Positions 52,862-62,331 of a stretch of DNA of 64,000 nt are shown piece by piece. The position numbers and the translations under genes are program-made. This stretch comes from JABSSA01 sp039984715 (GTDB lineage: Bacteria > Pseudomonadota > Alphaproteobacteria > Rhodobacterales > Rhodobacteraceae): the NCBI GenBank assembly GCA_039984715.1, contig JBDWUA010000010.1, forward strand, positions 244,158 to 308,157, read 5' to 3'. A model generated the notes under the pieces. That model was not told the DNA's origin. It saw only the letters and a list, made by a program, of their open reading frames with translations, and searched no databases. How positions within the stretch are numbered: the first letter of the stretch is position 1; the number at the start of each line of letters is the position of its first letter.

Positions 52862-53099
52862 AACCGATTGGGCACATACTCTATTTCAACCAAACTGGCG
52901 TGTTGACGGCCACATCAACCATCCCAACACCGGCCATTCGTCACGCTGCAGAAAAACGTCAACATGGGCTCAGTCTTGCCCTTCTCCGCTTTGCAGCATC
53001 CCCGTTCATGACCAAGACGCTGCTCGAAGTTCAGGGGCGAAACCAGGCCTTCGCGCTATCTCCCAGATGCTGGGATCGCAGGCCAAATAGCGGACATCG
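52862..53099. other. Intergenic, no feature seen
   Basis: Between the converging luxR and tex ends. Short frames here show no recognised family. No clear terminator hairpin was found. Confidence 0.3.
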
Positions 53100-55421
53100 T
53101 CATGATTTGGAACTTTGCTTGTCTTTCAGTGCCTGAGCCAAAGCCGATCCGAGAGCGCTCTGGTCGTTTGCCACCTTGGGTGCGGCTTGAGCGTGGCCCT
53201 TACCCCTAGATCTCGGCTTTGCCGCTGGACGCTTATTCTGTGATGGCTCAGCGCTGTTGTCTTTGCGCATCGTAAGCCCGATCCGTTTGCGCGGCACGTC
53301 GACTTCTGTGACGCGCACACGCACCACGTCTCCCGCCTTTACAACCTCATGTGGGTCTTTCACGAACCGGTCCGCAAGCTGGCTTACATGCACCAAGCCA
53401 TCCTGATGCACACCGATATCAACAAATGCGCCAAAGGCCGCCACGTTGGTGACAGTGCCCTCCAACGACATGCCTGACTTTAGATCGCCAATGCTGTCGA
53501 TACCGTCTGCAAAGGTTGCCGTCTTGAAGGCCGGACGCGGGTCGCGCCCCGGTTTTTCCAATTCCAGCAGGATGTCGCGGACCGTTGGCAAGCCAAAGCT
53601 ATCGTCGACGAACTGTTCAGCCTGCAATCCCGCCAGCGCACCGCTGTCGCCCATAATCTCGCGAACATCACGGCCACATGCCTGCACGATCTTGCGAGCA
53701 ACATTATAAGCTTCTGGGTGAACAGATGACGCATCAAGGGGTTCTTGGCCGCCTGCAATGCGCAAGAACCCTGCGCATTGTTCATAAGCTTTTGGACCCA
53801 AACCGTTCACTTTCAACAGCGATTTACGGCTAACGAAGGCACCATTCGTATCACGGTGCGCCACGATATTCTCTGCCAAGGATGAACCCAGCCCTGCAAT
53901 ATGCGACAGCAAGGGCGCGGACGCCATGTTCAGGTCAACGCCAACTGCATTCACGGCATCTTCGACCACTGCCGCAAGAGACTGTGCAAGCTGACGCTGA
54001 TCTACATCGTGCTGATATTGGCCAACACCAATCGCCTGCGGTTCGATCTTAACCAGTTCTGCAAGCGGGTCTTGCAAACGTCGCGCAATGGACACGGCCC
54101 CACGGATCGACACATCGACATCCGGAAATTCCAGCGAAGCCAGCTCGGACGCTGAGTAGACGGAGGCCCCTGCTTCGGACACGATCACAGGCGTCGGGCG
54201 CGCCACACCATCGGGCAAACGTTTCAAAACATCAGCGACCAATCGTTCAGACTCGCGGCTTGCGGTGCCGTTACCGATGGCGATCAGCGCGACGCCGTGT
54301 TTCTTGATCAAATGCAGCAAGGTTTCTTCCGCACCTTGCAGATCATTGCGTGGCTGAAACGGATAGATCGTGGCGGTGTCCAAGAGCTTGCCGGTCTCGT
54401 CGACGACAGCAATCTTGCATCCGGTGCGAATTCCGGGATCGAGGCCTAGCGTCGCCCTTGCTCCTGCTGGCGCGGCAAGCAAGAGATCGCGCAAGTTGCG
54501 GGCGAACACGTCAATGGCCGTCGCATGAGACCTGCGCCGCATGTCAGTCAGCAGATCCATAAACATTGACAGGCTGAGTTTGACCCGCCACGTCCAAACC
54601 GCCACTTCACGCAGCCATACATCACCTGCAGCGTGACCAGTAATCCCAATCTCAGCGCCAATTATCGCCATAATCCGTTCCAAACCGTCGTCGTCGGCAG
54701 GTCCGATATCTACAGTCACGATCTCTTCTTTCGATGCGCGTAGGATGGCAAGCGCACGGTGCGATGGGATCGTGGCCCACTTTTCCGAATGCGCGAAGTA
54801 ATCAGAGAATTTAGCCCCGGCCTCTTCTTTGCCTTCGTTCACGCGGGCAGTCACATGAGCTTCTTGTTGCATGACTTGCCGCAAACGCCCCAACAGGCCA
54901 GCGTTCTCGCCAAGCTCTTCCATCAAAATATCACGGGCACCATTCAAGGCGTCTTTCTCAGTCGCAACAGCTTCGGACAGGTATTCCTTGGCGAAAGTGG
55001 CAGGCTCAATGGTGCGATCGGCAAAAATTGCGCGTAACAATGGCTCTAACCCGTTTTCCCGCGCGATCATCGCTTTCGTGCGCCGCTTAGGTTTGAACGG
55101 TAAATACAGGTCTTCAAGTACGGCCTTGGTTTCCGCCCCAGCAATCGACCGAGCCAAATCATCGGTCAGTTTGCCTTGGTTGGTGATCTCACCCAAGATC
55201 GCGGTGCGACGTTTTTCAAGGTCACGTAAATAACTCAGACGCTCGGCCAGTTTGCGCAGTTGCGTATCATCCAAACCACCTGTCACCTCTTTGCGATACC
55301 GCGCGACGAAGGGCACGGTATCGCCGCCGTCCAGTAAGGCGACCGTGGCTGTCACCTGCTCAGGGTGGGCGTTAATTTCACTGGCGATATTACGAGCAAT
55401 ACGGTCGGCAACAGCGGTCAT
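53100..55421 (-). CDS. tex: Tex-family RNA-binding transcription accessory protein
   Basis: 773 residues, standard Tex length: N-terminal helical region (RYRKEVTGGLDDTQLR), YqgF-like nuclease-fold domain (TLGLDPGIRTGCKIAVVD), helix-hairpin-helix part (GLGSSLAENIVAHRD) and a C-terminal S1 domain (GMSLEGTVTNVAAFGAFVDIGVHQDGLVHVS). A basic tail follows. The ATG at 55419-55421 has AAGGA ten bases upstream; longer forms were rejected. Housekeeping gene, single on its strand. Confidence 0.95.
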   Translation of the reverse strand: MTAVADRIARNIASEINAHPEQVTATVALLDGGDTVPFVARYRKEVTGGLDDTQLRKLAERLSYLRDLEKRRTAILGEITNQGKLTDDLARSIAGAETKAVLEDLYLPFKPKRRTKAMIARENGLEPLLRAIFADRTIEPATFAKEYLSEAVATEKDALNGARDILMEELGENAGLLGRLRQVMQQEAHVTARVNEGKEEAGAKFSDYFAHSEKWATIPSHRALAILRASKEEIVTVDIGPADDDGLERIMAIIGAEIGITGHAAGDVWLREVAVWTWRVKLSLSMFMDLLTDMRRRSHATAIDVFARNLRDLLLAAPAGARATLGLDPGIRTGCKIAVVDETGKLLDTATIYPFQPRNDLQGAEETLLHLIKKHGVALIAIGNGTASRESERLVADVLKRLPDGVARPTPVIVSEAGASVYSASELASLEFPDVDVSIRGAVSIARRLQDPLAELVKIEPQAIGVGQYQHDVDQRQLAQSLAAVVEDAVNAVGVDLNMASAPLLSHIAGLGSSLAENIVAHRDTNGAFVSRKSLLKVNGLGPKAYEQCAGFLRIAGGQEPLDASSVHPEAYNVARKIVQACGRDVREIMGDSGALAGLQAEQFVDDSFGLPTVRDILLELEKPGRDPRPAFKTATFADGIDSIGDLKSGMSLEGTVTNVAAFGAFVDIGVHQDGLVHVSQLADRFVKDPHEVVKAGDVVRVRVTEVDVPRKRIGLTMRKDNSAEPSQNKRPAAKPRSRGKGHAQAAPKVANDQSALGSALAQALKDKQSSKS

Positions 55422-55682
55422 GGCAAGCATCCTTAAGGTGTTCGAAAGGTTGTGATACCGATAGTGTAACAAGGGGCCAAGGTTAATTTTTGCTGACGGC
55501 ACTTAAAGGACTTTGGAGGAAATAGCTCTGATCCCAAAGTGTATGCGACACCCTGCTGCAAGTCATTGCGGTTAAATCTTGTGCGGTCGGTTTGGTAACG
55601 GCCCGACTCCTTATCTTTTTTATGTGGCAGTGAACTTTGCTACCTAACCTCGTTACTTTTAAGCCATCGGGGACATCACAAT

Positions 55683-56045
55683 ATGCGTAAAGTTATTTTC
55701 GTTTCTTTGCCAACCTTCGCTGAAGCGTAAAGCAGCCAAGGTCTCGTTACAGTGCAGTCCGAGGGGCCAGACTTTGTAGGCACTTTGTTGCTTCCAGACG
55801 GCAAACCAGCGCCCGTTGTATTACTTCTGCATGGTTTCACGAGGTCACGAGGTCACGAGGTCACGAGGCGAATTGACCATTCCTAGCACTGAACAAACTG
55901 TATTTGTTCTTATGGCAAACAGCCTTATATCGAACGGCTATGCCAGATTACGTATAAACTTCAGGAACTTAGGAAAAAGCACGTCAGACTGCAATTATGA
56001 ATCCACAACGTTTGAAGGCCAACGCGGACTCGGTTTGAATTCGCT
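55683..56045 (+). pseudogene. Alpha/beta-hydrolase (esterase/lipase) pseudogene
   Basis: In reading order: MRKVIFVSLPTFAEA then a TAA stop (codon 16), then in the same frame LVTVQSEGPDFVGTLLLPDG and PVVLLLHGFTRSRG, the oxyanion-hole region of a secreted hydrolase. After an 8-bp tandem repeat the homology continues one frame over (GELTIPSTEQ, NGYARLRINFRNLGKST, TTFEGQ). Beyond TTFEGQ homology ends, so the catalytic Ser/Asp/His part is gone. A premature stop, a frameshift and a 3' truncation make it dead. Confidence 0.8.
55838..55868 (+). repeat. 8-bp tandem repeat inside the hydrolase pseudogene
   Basis: cacgaggt occurs three times in tandem at 55838-55861, followed by a fourth partial copy cacgagg (55862-55868). 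Two units (16 bp) more than needed shift the frame by +1. Removing two units, or adding one, would restore the frame, so it could have arisen by replication slippage. Confidence 0.85.
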
Positions 56046-56121
56046 GCACTTGCGCCAATGTCTGCTGCTAAACAACAATGTTACCCGCACGATGTATGAA
56101 ATGGCCACCCGGCTTTATGAG

Positions 56122-56155
56122 CAAAGGGGCATCGGAATAGACCGACACCCCTTTG
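56122..56155 (-). terminator. Hairpin downstream of the VPLPA-CTERM gene
   Basis: caaagggg (56122-56129) pairs with cccctttg (56148-56155); inner bases tgtcgg/ccgatg on the minus strand extend the stem to about 14 bp with one wobble. No T-run follows. It lies 56 bp past the end of the leftward VPLPA gene and likely marks its mRNA end. Confidence 0.55.
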
Positions 56156-56210
56156 GCAGTACCTCACACTCTGGAACGGATGGCTCCGTTGTGGACTAAA
56201 CGGTATAATA

Positions 56211-56699
56211 CTACGCGGCGCGTTTCTTCCGGCGCTTGAGGGCGGCGATGCCACCGAACCCCGTCAGCAGGAGCAGTCCGCCAGCGGGTAGAGGGACTGC
56301 TGACACTGACACCGTCAGTTCAGCGCGAACACCGGACAAACCAAAGCCAGTTACGGTGTCCCAGTTACCCGGCGTAGAAAAGGATGTCGAAACGTTGTTT
56401 CCGCTTGTGCTGAACACAAAGTAGTTATTTATCGAAGCGCCACTGGAAGCAATTTTTACAAATGCAGCCGTCGTCAAATTCAAGGCTGCGTTAATGGCAT
56501 TGGCAGCTGCGTCGCCGTCGCCGTCGAATACAAACGTCGAACCTTGATCCCAAGTGACGTCATAAAGTGTGCCACCAATGTCGAAGTTGGCAATGGATGC
56601 CGCAACGTTTGGATTATCGAGGGCCACCGTCGCCGCAAAGCTGGCGGTCGCAGTGCCGGCGATCAAACATGTCGCCACAACGAGTGGTTTCTTTGCCAT
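56211..56699 (-). CDS. VPLPA-CTERM sorting-domain protein
   Basis: 162 residues: signal peptide (KPLVVATCLIAGTATASFA), a Ser/Thr/Asn-rich secreted body, and the C-terminal sorting signal VPLPAGGLLLLTGFGG plus basic tail KRRKKRA. The tripartite end (motif, hydrophobic helix, basic residues) marks substrates of exosortase/archaeosortase-like systems of alphaproteobacteria. Surface or exopolysaccharide-associated role inferred. The ATG at 56697-56699 was chosen because it gives the clean signal peptide. No exosortase gene is in the window. Confidence 0.88.
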   Translation of the reverse strand: MAKKPLVVATCLIAGTATASFAATVALDNPNVAASIANFDIGGTLYDVTWDQGSTFVFDGDGDAAANAINAALNLTTAAFVKIASSGASINNYFVFSTSGNNVSTSFSTPGNWDTVTGFGLSGVRAELTVSVSAVPLPAGGLLLLTGFGGIAALKRRKKRAA

Positions 56700-56747
56700 G
56701 ATGTTTCTCCTTTGCGGCAAAATACCAAGTCAAAGGAGCGGAACAAT

Positions 56748-57368
56748 TCCGCGACAGGTCCAGATTGCATCGCTGAGAAACGGAATAACGATCTCAACAT
56801 CACAACCGGATGCCTCTCAGATCACGGCCTCACTGGGGGCGCCATCATAGGCACTTTCGCCGAGAAACCGATTGACCGGGTGTCGTGTCGCGCAGATCAG
56901 GAAGGGCGGTTTCATCATCAACATGCTCTGTTTTCAGTGACGATTTGACGATTTCACCGTTGCAAGGATCAAAGCCAATGTAGAGCTTTCACCATGTTTT
57001 TCTGGACTTCTTGATCCTATGCTTCAGCTGCAACCACGCGCCACCGCTGTGCACCTGCAGCCCTGTGCTATCTACAATCCGTGTGATCGAGCCATTGGAC
57101 GACTGAGGCTCATCTGTGATAATCAGTGATCGCCCGCGGCGGGATAGGGTCGAAAGGTCAGGCACAGCTCAATGGCAAGGGCCGAATAGATGAGCTTACC
57201 GCCACGTTTCCGGGCCCCCGCGCGCCAGCCGGGCAGCATCGCCGGACCAAACCAGATGAAGATACCGCCCCGCAAGCGAAGATATTCGTTGTAAGCAACC
57301 CAGTTCTTTACAGCATATTTGGCCTGCGGGAACTTACGGCGAAAGCGTGCATTGTGCTTGCACGGCAT
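56748..57368 (-). pseudogene. Degenerate IS5-family transposase
   Basis: Reading leftward from 57368: MPCKHNARFRRKF, YAVKNWVAYNEYLRLRGG, then after a gap ITRIVDSTGLQVHSGGAW (the catalytic Asp region), a TGA in KSRKTW*KLYIGFD, TEHVDDETALPDL, and in another frame RFLGESAYDGAP with the second catalytic segment, then a stop and VEIVIP. Several stops, frameshifts and an internal deletion show a long-dead copy. It separates the VPLPA gene from the ABC-transporter operon. No intact terminal repeats were recognised. Confidence 0.85.
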
Positions 57369-57410
57369 CGACCAATCTCACATTGTTAGGCCAATACCGC
57401 TCAGATAAAA

Positions 57411-57458
57411 TCCCGACCTTTGCAACGCGGTCAATTGGGGCCGCATCAAAGGTCGGGA
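57411..57458 (-). terminator. Terminator of the branched-chain-type ABC operon
   Basis: tcccgacctttg (57411-57422) and caaaggtcggga (57447-57458) are perfect 12-bp inverted arms around a 24-nt loop that itself contains gcgg/ccgc. On the minus strand the stem is followed by ttttatc. It starts 8 bp past the binding-protein stop codon. Confidence 0.85.
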
Positions 57459-57465
57459 GAGTTTA

Positions 57466-58707
57466 TTACTGGTCAAGTTCCAAGACGGCGTCGCCATCAA
57501 CCAACGCGACTTGCTCTAGGCTTTCTTCGCCTTGCCAGCGGAAGATGCCAAAGATCCCAGCCGGCACACCTGTGCCCGTATATTCCATAGATCCAGTTAC
57601 GCCATCATAGTTGATCTCTTTGCCAGCGCGGATTGCAGCTATGCCGTCAGCGTAAGTATAAACCACAGTGCCGTCCCCGCCAGTCACGTCATACATCGCG
57701 GTGGTCCAGGCTGCGGATTCGATGGTACCTGCCTTTTCAATCGCCAGCGCGGTTGAAACCAGCAGATCATAGTATTGCATCGCATATGAATTTCCTGCGT
57801 CGCCTATCTTTGATGCATGTGGTGAGGCATCAAGCGTTGGGGCGTAATAATCCCATGCTGGGCTGCCAGAATTCGAGTAGGCGGCCAGAACAACGTCTTC
57901 GTGCTTTGCGGCAGCTTCGGCTGTTAACGTCTGGATGAAGCCAGGTTCCTGCCATTCTTGTGTGCCCACGATGAACCAGCTGTTGCCTGACTCAGCGGCG
58001 TTCTTCACAAATGCCCCGCCATCTGCAGGGGCGGAGAACACAACAACCGCGTCTGGTTCCAATCCTGCAACCCGGCTGACGACACTGCGATAGTTGGGCT
58101 GATTAGGCTGAATGTCGATGGCTGCAAGAACCTCCATCCCCAGCTTTTCGGCAGCAATTTCACCCGCGTTCTTTTGCAGCTGCGATCCCGCAACTTCGGT
58201 CGCGATGAGTACGATACTTTTCTTTCCAGCGTTCGATGCATGCAAAATAGCAGCTGCGCCTTGCGCCGAGTCCATTGGTGACCCGCGGAACAAAGGTTCA
58301 GATGCGGCGCCGCCGAACTCTGCCTCAATGGCGCCTCCGTGGACAGAGGGCAACAAGGGTCCACCAGCTTCCTCGATCTTTTCCAGCACAAAGTCACGGT
58401 AGGATTGATAGTTGTGTGCAGCGTTCAGCAGGATATCGATGTTTTCGCTGTCGATCAGTTTGCGCGCAGCACGCGCTTCACCGATGGTGCCGATGTCTTG
58501 GTGAATTGGTGTCAATGCACGGCCCAAAGGCGGATCTTCGTTGATCACGTCCAGCGAAAAGTCAGTGACTGCATCAAAGAATTCACCAAAGCCGCCATAT
58601 TCACCAGTGTGGTATGTCAGGTGGCCGACCTTAATGTCTTGGGCAGATACACCGCCTGCTGCAAGCACCATTGCGGCTGTCGTAGATAACAGAATGTTCT
58701 TAGTCAT
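57466..58707 (-). CDS. Branched-chain-type ABC transporter substrate-binding protein
   Basis: 413-residue periplasmic binding protein (Leu/Ile/Val-binding fold) with a signal peptide (MTKNILLSTTAAMVLAAGGVSA). Body segments include LLNAAHNYQSYRDFVLEK and VVFSAPADGGAFVKNA. The ATG at 58705-58707 follows GGGAGGA. Last gene of a five-gene operon behind two permeases and two ATPases. Such systems move amino acids, urea, short amides or aromatics; the solute is not decided by sequence. Confidence 0.92.
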   Translation of the reverse strand: MTKNILLSTTAAMVLAAGGVSAQDIKVGHLTYHTGEYGGFGEFFDAVTDFSLDVINEDPPLGRALTPIHQDIGTIGEARAARKLIDSENIDILLNAAHNYQSYRDFVLEKIEEAGGPLLPSVHGGAIEAEFGGAASEPLFRGSPMDSAQGAAAILHASNAGKKSIVLIATEVAGSQLQKNAGEIAAEKLGMEVLAAIDIQPNQPNYRSVVSRVAGLEPDAVVVFSAPADGGAFVKNAAESGNSWFIVGTQEWQEPGFIQTLTAEAAAKHEDVVLAAYSNSGSPAWDYYAPTLDASPHASKIGDAGNSYAMQYYDLLVSTALAIEKAGTIESAAWTTAMYDVTGGDGTVVYTYADGIAAIRAGKEINYDGVTGSMEYTGTGVPAGIFGIFRWQGEESLEQVALVDGDAVLELDQ

Positions 58708-58757
58708 TTTATCCTCCCAGAAGCCGTGCTTATGCACGGGTGTTTTTGGGGCTGACG

Positions 58758-59450
58758 TCAGATATGATATGCTTTCATCAACCTTTTCATGCTCAAGCCC
58801 TTTGCGTTCTCAAGCAAATGCATCCGACCAAGGCTCAGCACGAGCACCCGGTCGGCAATCTCAAGTGTTTTCTTGGCGTTTTGTTCTGCCAGAACGATCG
58901 ATATCGCCCTCGATTTCCGTGCCTCTGCGATCGTTTGAAACAAGATATCGACATATAACGGCGACAAACCGGCAGATGGTTCATCTAACAACAACAATTG
59001 CGGGTCCTGCATCAGGGCCCGGCCCACAGCGAGCATTTGTCCCTCGCCACCCGATAGACTGCCTGCACTTTGGTCTTTGCGTTCGGCCAATCGTGGAAAC
59101 AGGTCGTAGACTTCTGTCAGGCGGTCTTGTTTCGGTCTGGTGCCCACCAACGCCCCCAACGACAGGTTCTCAGCGACGGATAGGTTGGGAAATACATTTC
59201 CCTCTTGTGGGACATAGGCCACGCCGCGTTTGGACAACTCGTAAGCCGGGCTGGCAGAAACATCCTCCCCTTGCCAAGTAATTGAACCGTTTCGCACGGG
59301 AATGACTTTAGCCAGCGTCGAAAGTAGCGTCGTTTTGCCCGCTCCATTGGCCCCCAAAACGGCCAGAATTTCGTTTCCTACGCCGAAGGTCAGTTCCGAC
59401 AGGATCTGCACATCCCCGTAGCCACTGCCAAGATTTTGGACATCAAACAT
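58758..59450 (-). CDS. livF: Branched-chain-type ABC transporter ATPase (LivF-like)
   Basis: 230 residues: Walker A GANGAGKTT, signature LSGGEGQMLAVGRAL, Walker B LLLLDEPSAGLSP, switch loop ending VLAEQNAKK. Matches LivF in length and motifs. It starts 3 bp after the LivG-type gene. ATP hydrolysis drives import through the LivHM-type channel. The gene symbol indicates family only. Confidence 0.92.
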   Translation of the reverse strand: MFDVQNLGSGYGDVQILSELTFGVGNEILAVLGANGAGKTTLLSTLAKVIPVRNGSITWQGEDVSASPAYELSKRGVAYVPQEGNVFPNLSVAENLSLGALVGTRPKQDRLTEVYDLFPRLAERKDQSAGSLSGGEGQMLAVGRALMQDPQLLLLDEPSAGLSPLYVDILFQTIAEARKSRAISIVLAEQNAKKTLEIADRVLVLSLGRMHLLENAKGLSMKRLMKAYHI

Positions 59451-59453
59451 CAG

Positions 59454-60203
59454 TCAGACCCCCATATACTTTTCAGCGACAACACGGTTCTTTTTAACAG
59501 CGTCAGGCTCGCCTTCAAACAGGATCGACCCTTCTGACAAGAAATGAACGTAAGAACAGTTTGCCCAGATCAGATCGAGGTCGTGTTCGATGATCACAAC
59601 TGTCATCTCTCCGGCGTCGACTTTTTCACGGACCAGTTTCATCACGTCTTGCGTGATTTCGTCCGGCAACCCAGCTGTCGGTTCATCCATCAACAACATT
59701 TTCGGCTTCACCACGATGCACCGCAAGATATCCAGCAGTTTCTTCTCACCACCTGACATGGCGTAGCCGTTAGGGTCGCTGAATGGGAACCGTTCCAGCA
59801 GAACGTTGATTTCGGCCTCAAGCGCTTCATCCGGGACGGGCAATGTCAGGACGCTGCGCCAGCCTTGTTGGTGTGGCGGTGTCGCCGCCATGCGCAGACT
59901 GTCCCGAATAGTCAGACTTTCAAAATTCTGGATACGCTGGTTGGTCTTGATCAATCCCATGCGGGCCACGTCGTAAGATTGCACGCCCATCAATGAGGTT
60001 GCGACCTCTTCATCGTTGACAAGGCTGATCTGGCCGGTTGTGGCCGCAATACGCCGCGTTAGACATCCCAGCAATGTGGTTTTACCCGCCCCGTTGGGAC
60101 CAATCAGCCCTTCAATACCGCGCCCGCCAAAGCTAGCATTCTCGATATTCAAGACGGGGTGGCCGACATAGGACTTGGTGAGGTTTGAGGCAACCAGCTT
60201 CAT
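59454..60203 (-). CDS. livG: Branched-chain-type ABC transporter ATPase (LivG-like)
   Basis: 249 residues: Walker A GPNGAGKTT, signature MSGGEKKLLDILRCI, Walker B LLMDEPTAGLPD, switch His in IIEHDLDLIW. The start overlaps the LivM-type permease stop by 4 bp as ATGA. Pairs with the LivF-type ATPase as the heterodimeric motor. Confidence 0.92.
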   Translation of the reverse strand: MKLVASNLTKSYVGHPVLNIENASFGGRGIEGLIGPNGAGKTTLLGCLTRRIAATTGQISLVNDEEVATSLMGVQSYDVARMGLIKTNQRIQNFESLTIRDSLRMAATPPHQQGWRSVLTLPVPDEALEAEINVLLERFPFSDPNGYAMSGGEKKLLDILRCIVVKPKMLLMDEPTAGLPDEITQDVMKLVREKVDAGEMTVVIIEHDLDLIWANCSYVHFLSEGSILFEGEPDAVKKNRVVAEKYMGV

Positions 60204-61261
60204 GACTTGCTTTCTTGCCCAGTTGGGTCGCTGTCGTTCTGGGACCCGTCTTCGGTTTGGACCTTCGGTTCAGCAAAAGGTGCGGTTTTCGGCTGAACAA
60301 TTCTGTCACGCGCCTCTTTCGAAAATGCGGCAACACCTCCAACAGCTGCCTTGCTTGCCTTTTGGATTTCACCCCAAACGTGTTCCGGCGGGGTTGTAGG
60401 CGCTAGCAAGCCGGTGGGGCGGTAAATCAGTACAGCCATCAGCAAAAGCCCATACAAGAACAGCTTCATATTAGGGACAACCACGGCGAATTCAGGTGAG
60501 ACCGGCGCATAAGTTTCGATCAGAATGTCGAAAATGCCAAAGGTCACAAACACACCAATGACGGCACCCAAGGAATGTTCCTTGCCCCCCAGCACAAGTG
60601 CTATCCAAACGGCGAAAGTGACAGACGGCACGATCATGTTGGGTGTCAGAAATTGGTTCAACGGCGCAGACAAGGCGCCCAAAAGGCACATGACAACAGA
60701 GGCCAGAACGAACCAGAACATCTTGACCTGAAAGGTGTTCTTACCCAGTGAGGCGCAAAGTTCCTCATTGTCCCTGATCGCTTGCAGCAATTTGCCCGTG
60801 GGGGATTTGTGCAGCCGCAGAACAAGTACCTGAAGCCCCACGACGATGGCAACGAGGAATCCAAAATAAAGGTATTCTGTCCCGTCTCCTATCCGGAATG
60901 GATAGCGGATCGTGCCAAGGCCTACGACACCCAAAGTTGCCCATTTTTCGGTGACAATGAGCAGCGCAACAATGGCTGCAAATGCAATCGTCGCGCATAA
61001 GGTCGCTTGCGGATCTAATCGCAAGACGAGCCAGCCCATCAGCCACGAAACCGCTAGTGAAATGATCAGGACCAGAAACAAGGCGTCAACAAACGACATA
61101 TCAAGCTGCGCCTGAAAGATGCCCATGGTGTACATGCCCACGCCCCAAAACCCGACAACGCCAAAGTTAGCGACCCCGAGCATTCCGAACTGGATATGCA
61201 ACGCCAATGCAAGCCCCACATAGATCAACAGCAAAGACAGCGAGAAAATCAGATATGCCAT
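60200..61261 (-). CDS. livM: Branched-chain-type ABC transporter permease (LivM-like)
   Basis: 353 residues: about ten hydrophobic segments, then an unusually long hydrophilic C-terminal tail of about 70 residues (TPPEHVWGEIQKASK to TGQESKS) in the cytoplasm or periplasm. The tail has no recognisable domain. ATG at 61259-61261 directly abuts the LivH-type stop. Confidence 0.9.
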   Translation of the reverse strand: MAYLIFSLSLLLIYVGLALALHIQFGMLGVANFGVVGFWGVGMYTMGIFQAQLDMSFVDALFLVLIISLAVSWLMGWLVLRLDPQATLCATIAFAAIVALLIVTEKWATLGVVGLGTIRYPFRIGDGTEYLYFGFLVAIVVGLQVLVLRLHKSPTGKLLQAIRDNEELCASLGKNTFQVKMFWFVLASVVMCLLGALSAPLNQFLTPNMIVPSVTFAVWIALVLGGKEHSLGAVIGVFVTFGIFDILIETYAPVSPEFAVVVPNMKLFLYGLLLMAVLIYRPTGLLAPTTPPEHVWGEIQKASKAAVGGVAAFSKEARDRIVQPKTAPFAEPKVQTEDGSQNDSDPTGQESKS

Positions 61262-62158
61262 CTATGCTGTCCTTGGCCCGCGCCGCCACAAAATGACGAT
61301 GAACGCCGATAGCAACGCGACCTCGGCGTAAAGCGGTTTGGTGATCAGGGTGATTGCCGCCGTCAGAATGCCTGCGACGACCGCGGCAATCAGCGCACCA
61401 CGGACACTGCCGACACCGCCGATGATTGAGACCATCACAGTGATCAGAATAAGGTTCCACCCCATCAAGGGATGAACCAGAGCAAAGACACCTTGGAATA
61501 TCCCCGCCAAACCGGCAGCAGTGCCTGCGATAAACCAAACGTAGATTGAGACGCGGTGCGGGTCGATGCCGCTGACCTGCGCAAGATCAGGGTTGTCGGC
61601 AAGGCCCCGTACTTTTTCGCCGAACCCAGTATGGTAAATCAGCCAATACAAGTTGAATGCAAAGGTAAAGACAAGGATTAGCGCAATGAACTGTAGGCTA
61701 GTGGCACCCGTCCCCGCAAAGGTAAAAAAGGCAATCGGCGGCTCATCGAGAAACACATTCTCTGCGCCGACAAACAAGATCAAGCCGTAACGCAGCACAA
61801 ACGACAACCCCACGGACAGGATAATCAATTCAGCCGGTTTGACACCGCGTTGGATAGCGGGTCGGAACACGTAAAGATACGTCAGAACGCTCAGACCACC
61901 GGTCATCATCGCTGCTGGGATGATCGATACATAAAAGCTCAGACCAAACGAAACATTCAGTAGTGATGCAAAATAGGCCCCAAAGGTGATGCCTTCGCCA
62001 TAGCCGAAATTGATGAACCCATTCAGGTAGTAAATCAGCGTAAAACCCATTGCCGCAAGGATCAGGGGCGACGCCTGCAAGACGCCAATGAAGATCGAGT
62101 CAATGAAAAATGACAATCGGTTTTCCCAGTTCGCAAGATGGTCAAGGCAGTTGACCAA
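61262..62158 (-). CDS. livH: Branched-chain-type ABC transporter permease (LivH-like)
   Basis: 298 residues to the outermost TTG; the conserved part begins at FFIDSIFIGVLQASPL, so a downstream TTG at about 62116 (after gggaa) may be the real start. Eight or so hydrophobic segments and the permease loop GYGEGITFGAYFA. First gene of the operon, so the promoter lies between 62159 and 62331, but I found no clear boxes. Confidence 0.85.
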   Translation of the reverse strand: MVNCLDHLANWENRLSFFIDSIFIGVLQASPLILAAMGFTLIYYLNGFINFGYGEGITFGAYFASLLNVSFGLSFYVSIIPAAMMTGGLSVLTYLYVFRPAIQRGVKPAELIILSVGLSFVLRYGLILFVGAENVFLDEPPIAFFTFAGTGATSLQFIALILVFTFAFNLYWLIYHTGFGEKVRGLADNPDLAQVSGIDPHRVSIYVWFIAGTAAGLAGIFQGVFALVHPLMGWNLILITVMVSIIGGVGSVRGALIAAVVAGILTAAITLITKPLYAEVALLSAFIVILWRRGPRTA

Positions 62159-62331
62159 CTGTCTTGTTATGCTGTTTCAAGAAGCCAACTTTAGAGAATG
62201 GCTCAAGGGATCATGATATTGCGACGAATCTTCTTTTGTTCCGATTGGACAGCGTCATGTCTTGATTGGGTTGCAAAAAAAGCGGCAGTCTTGGCGACAC
62301 ATTGTGGACGCACCATTGAAAGGACGCCTTC

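Noticed and set aside
52858..53136. 92-codon frame between luxR and tex
   Set aside because: Overlaps the end of tex on the other strand and has no supporting motif.
55838..55868. CRISPR-like repeat
   Set aside because: The units are 8 bp, directly tandem without spacers, and lie inside a pseudogene.
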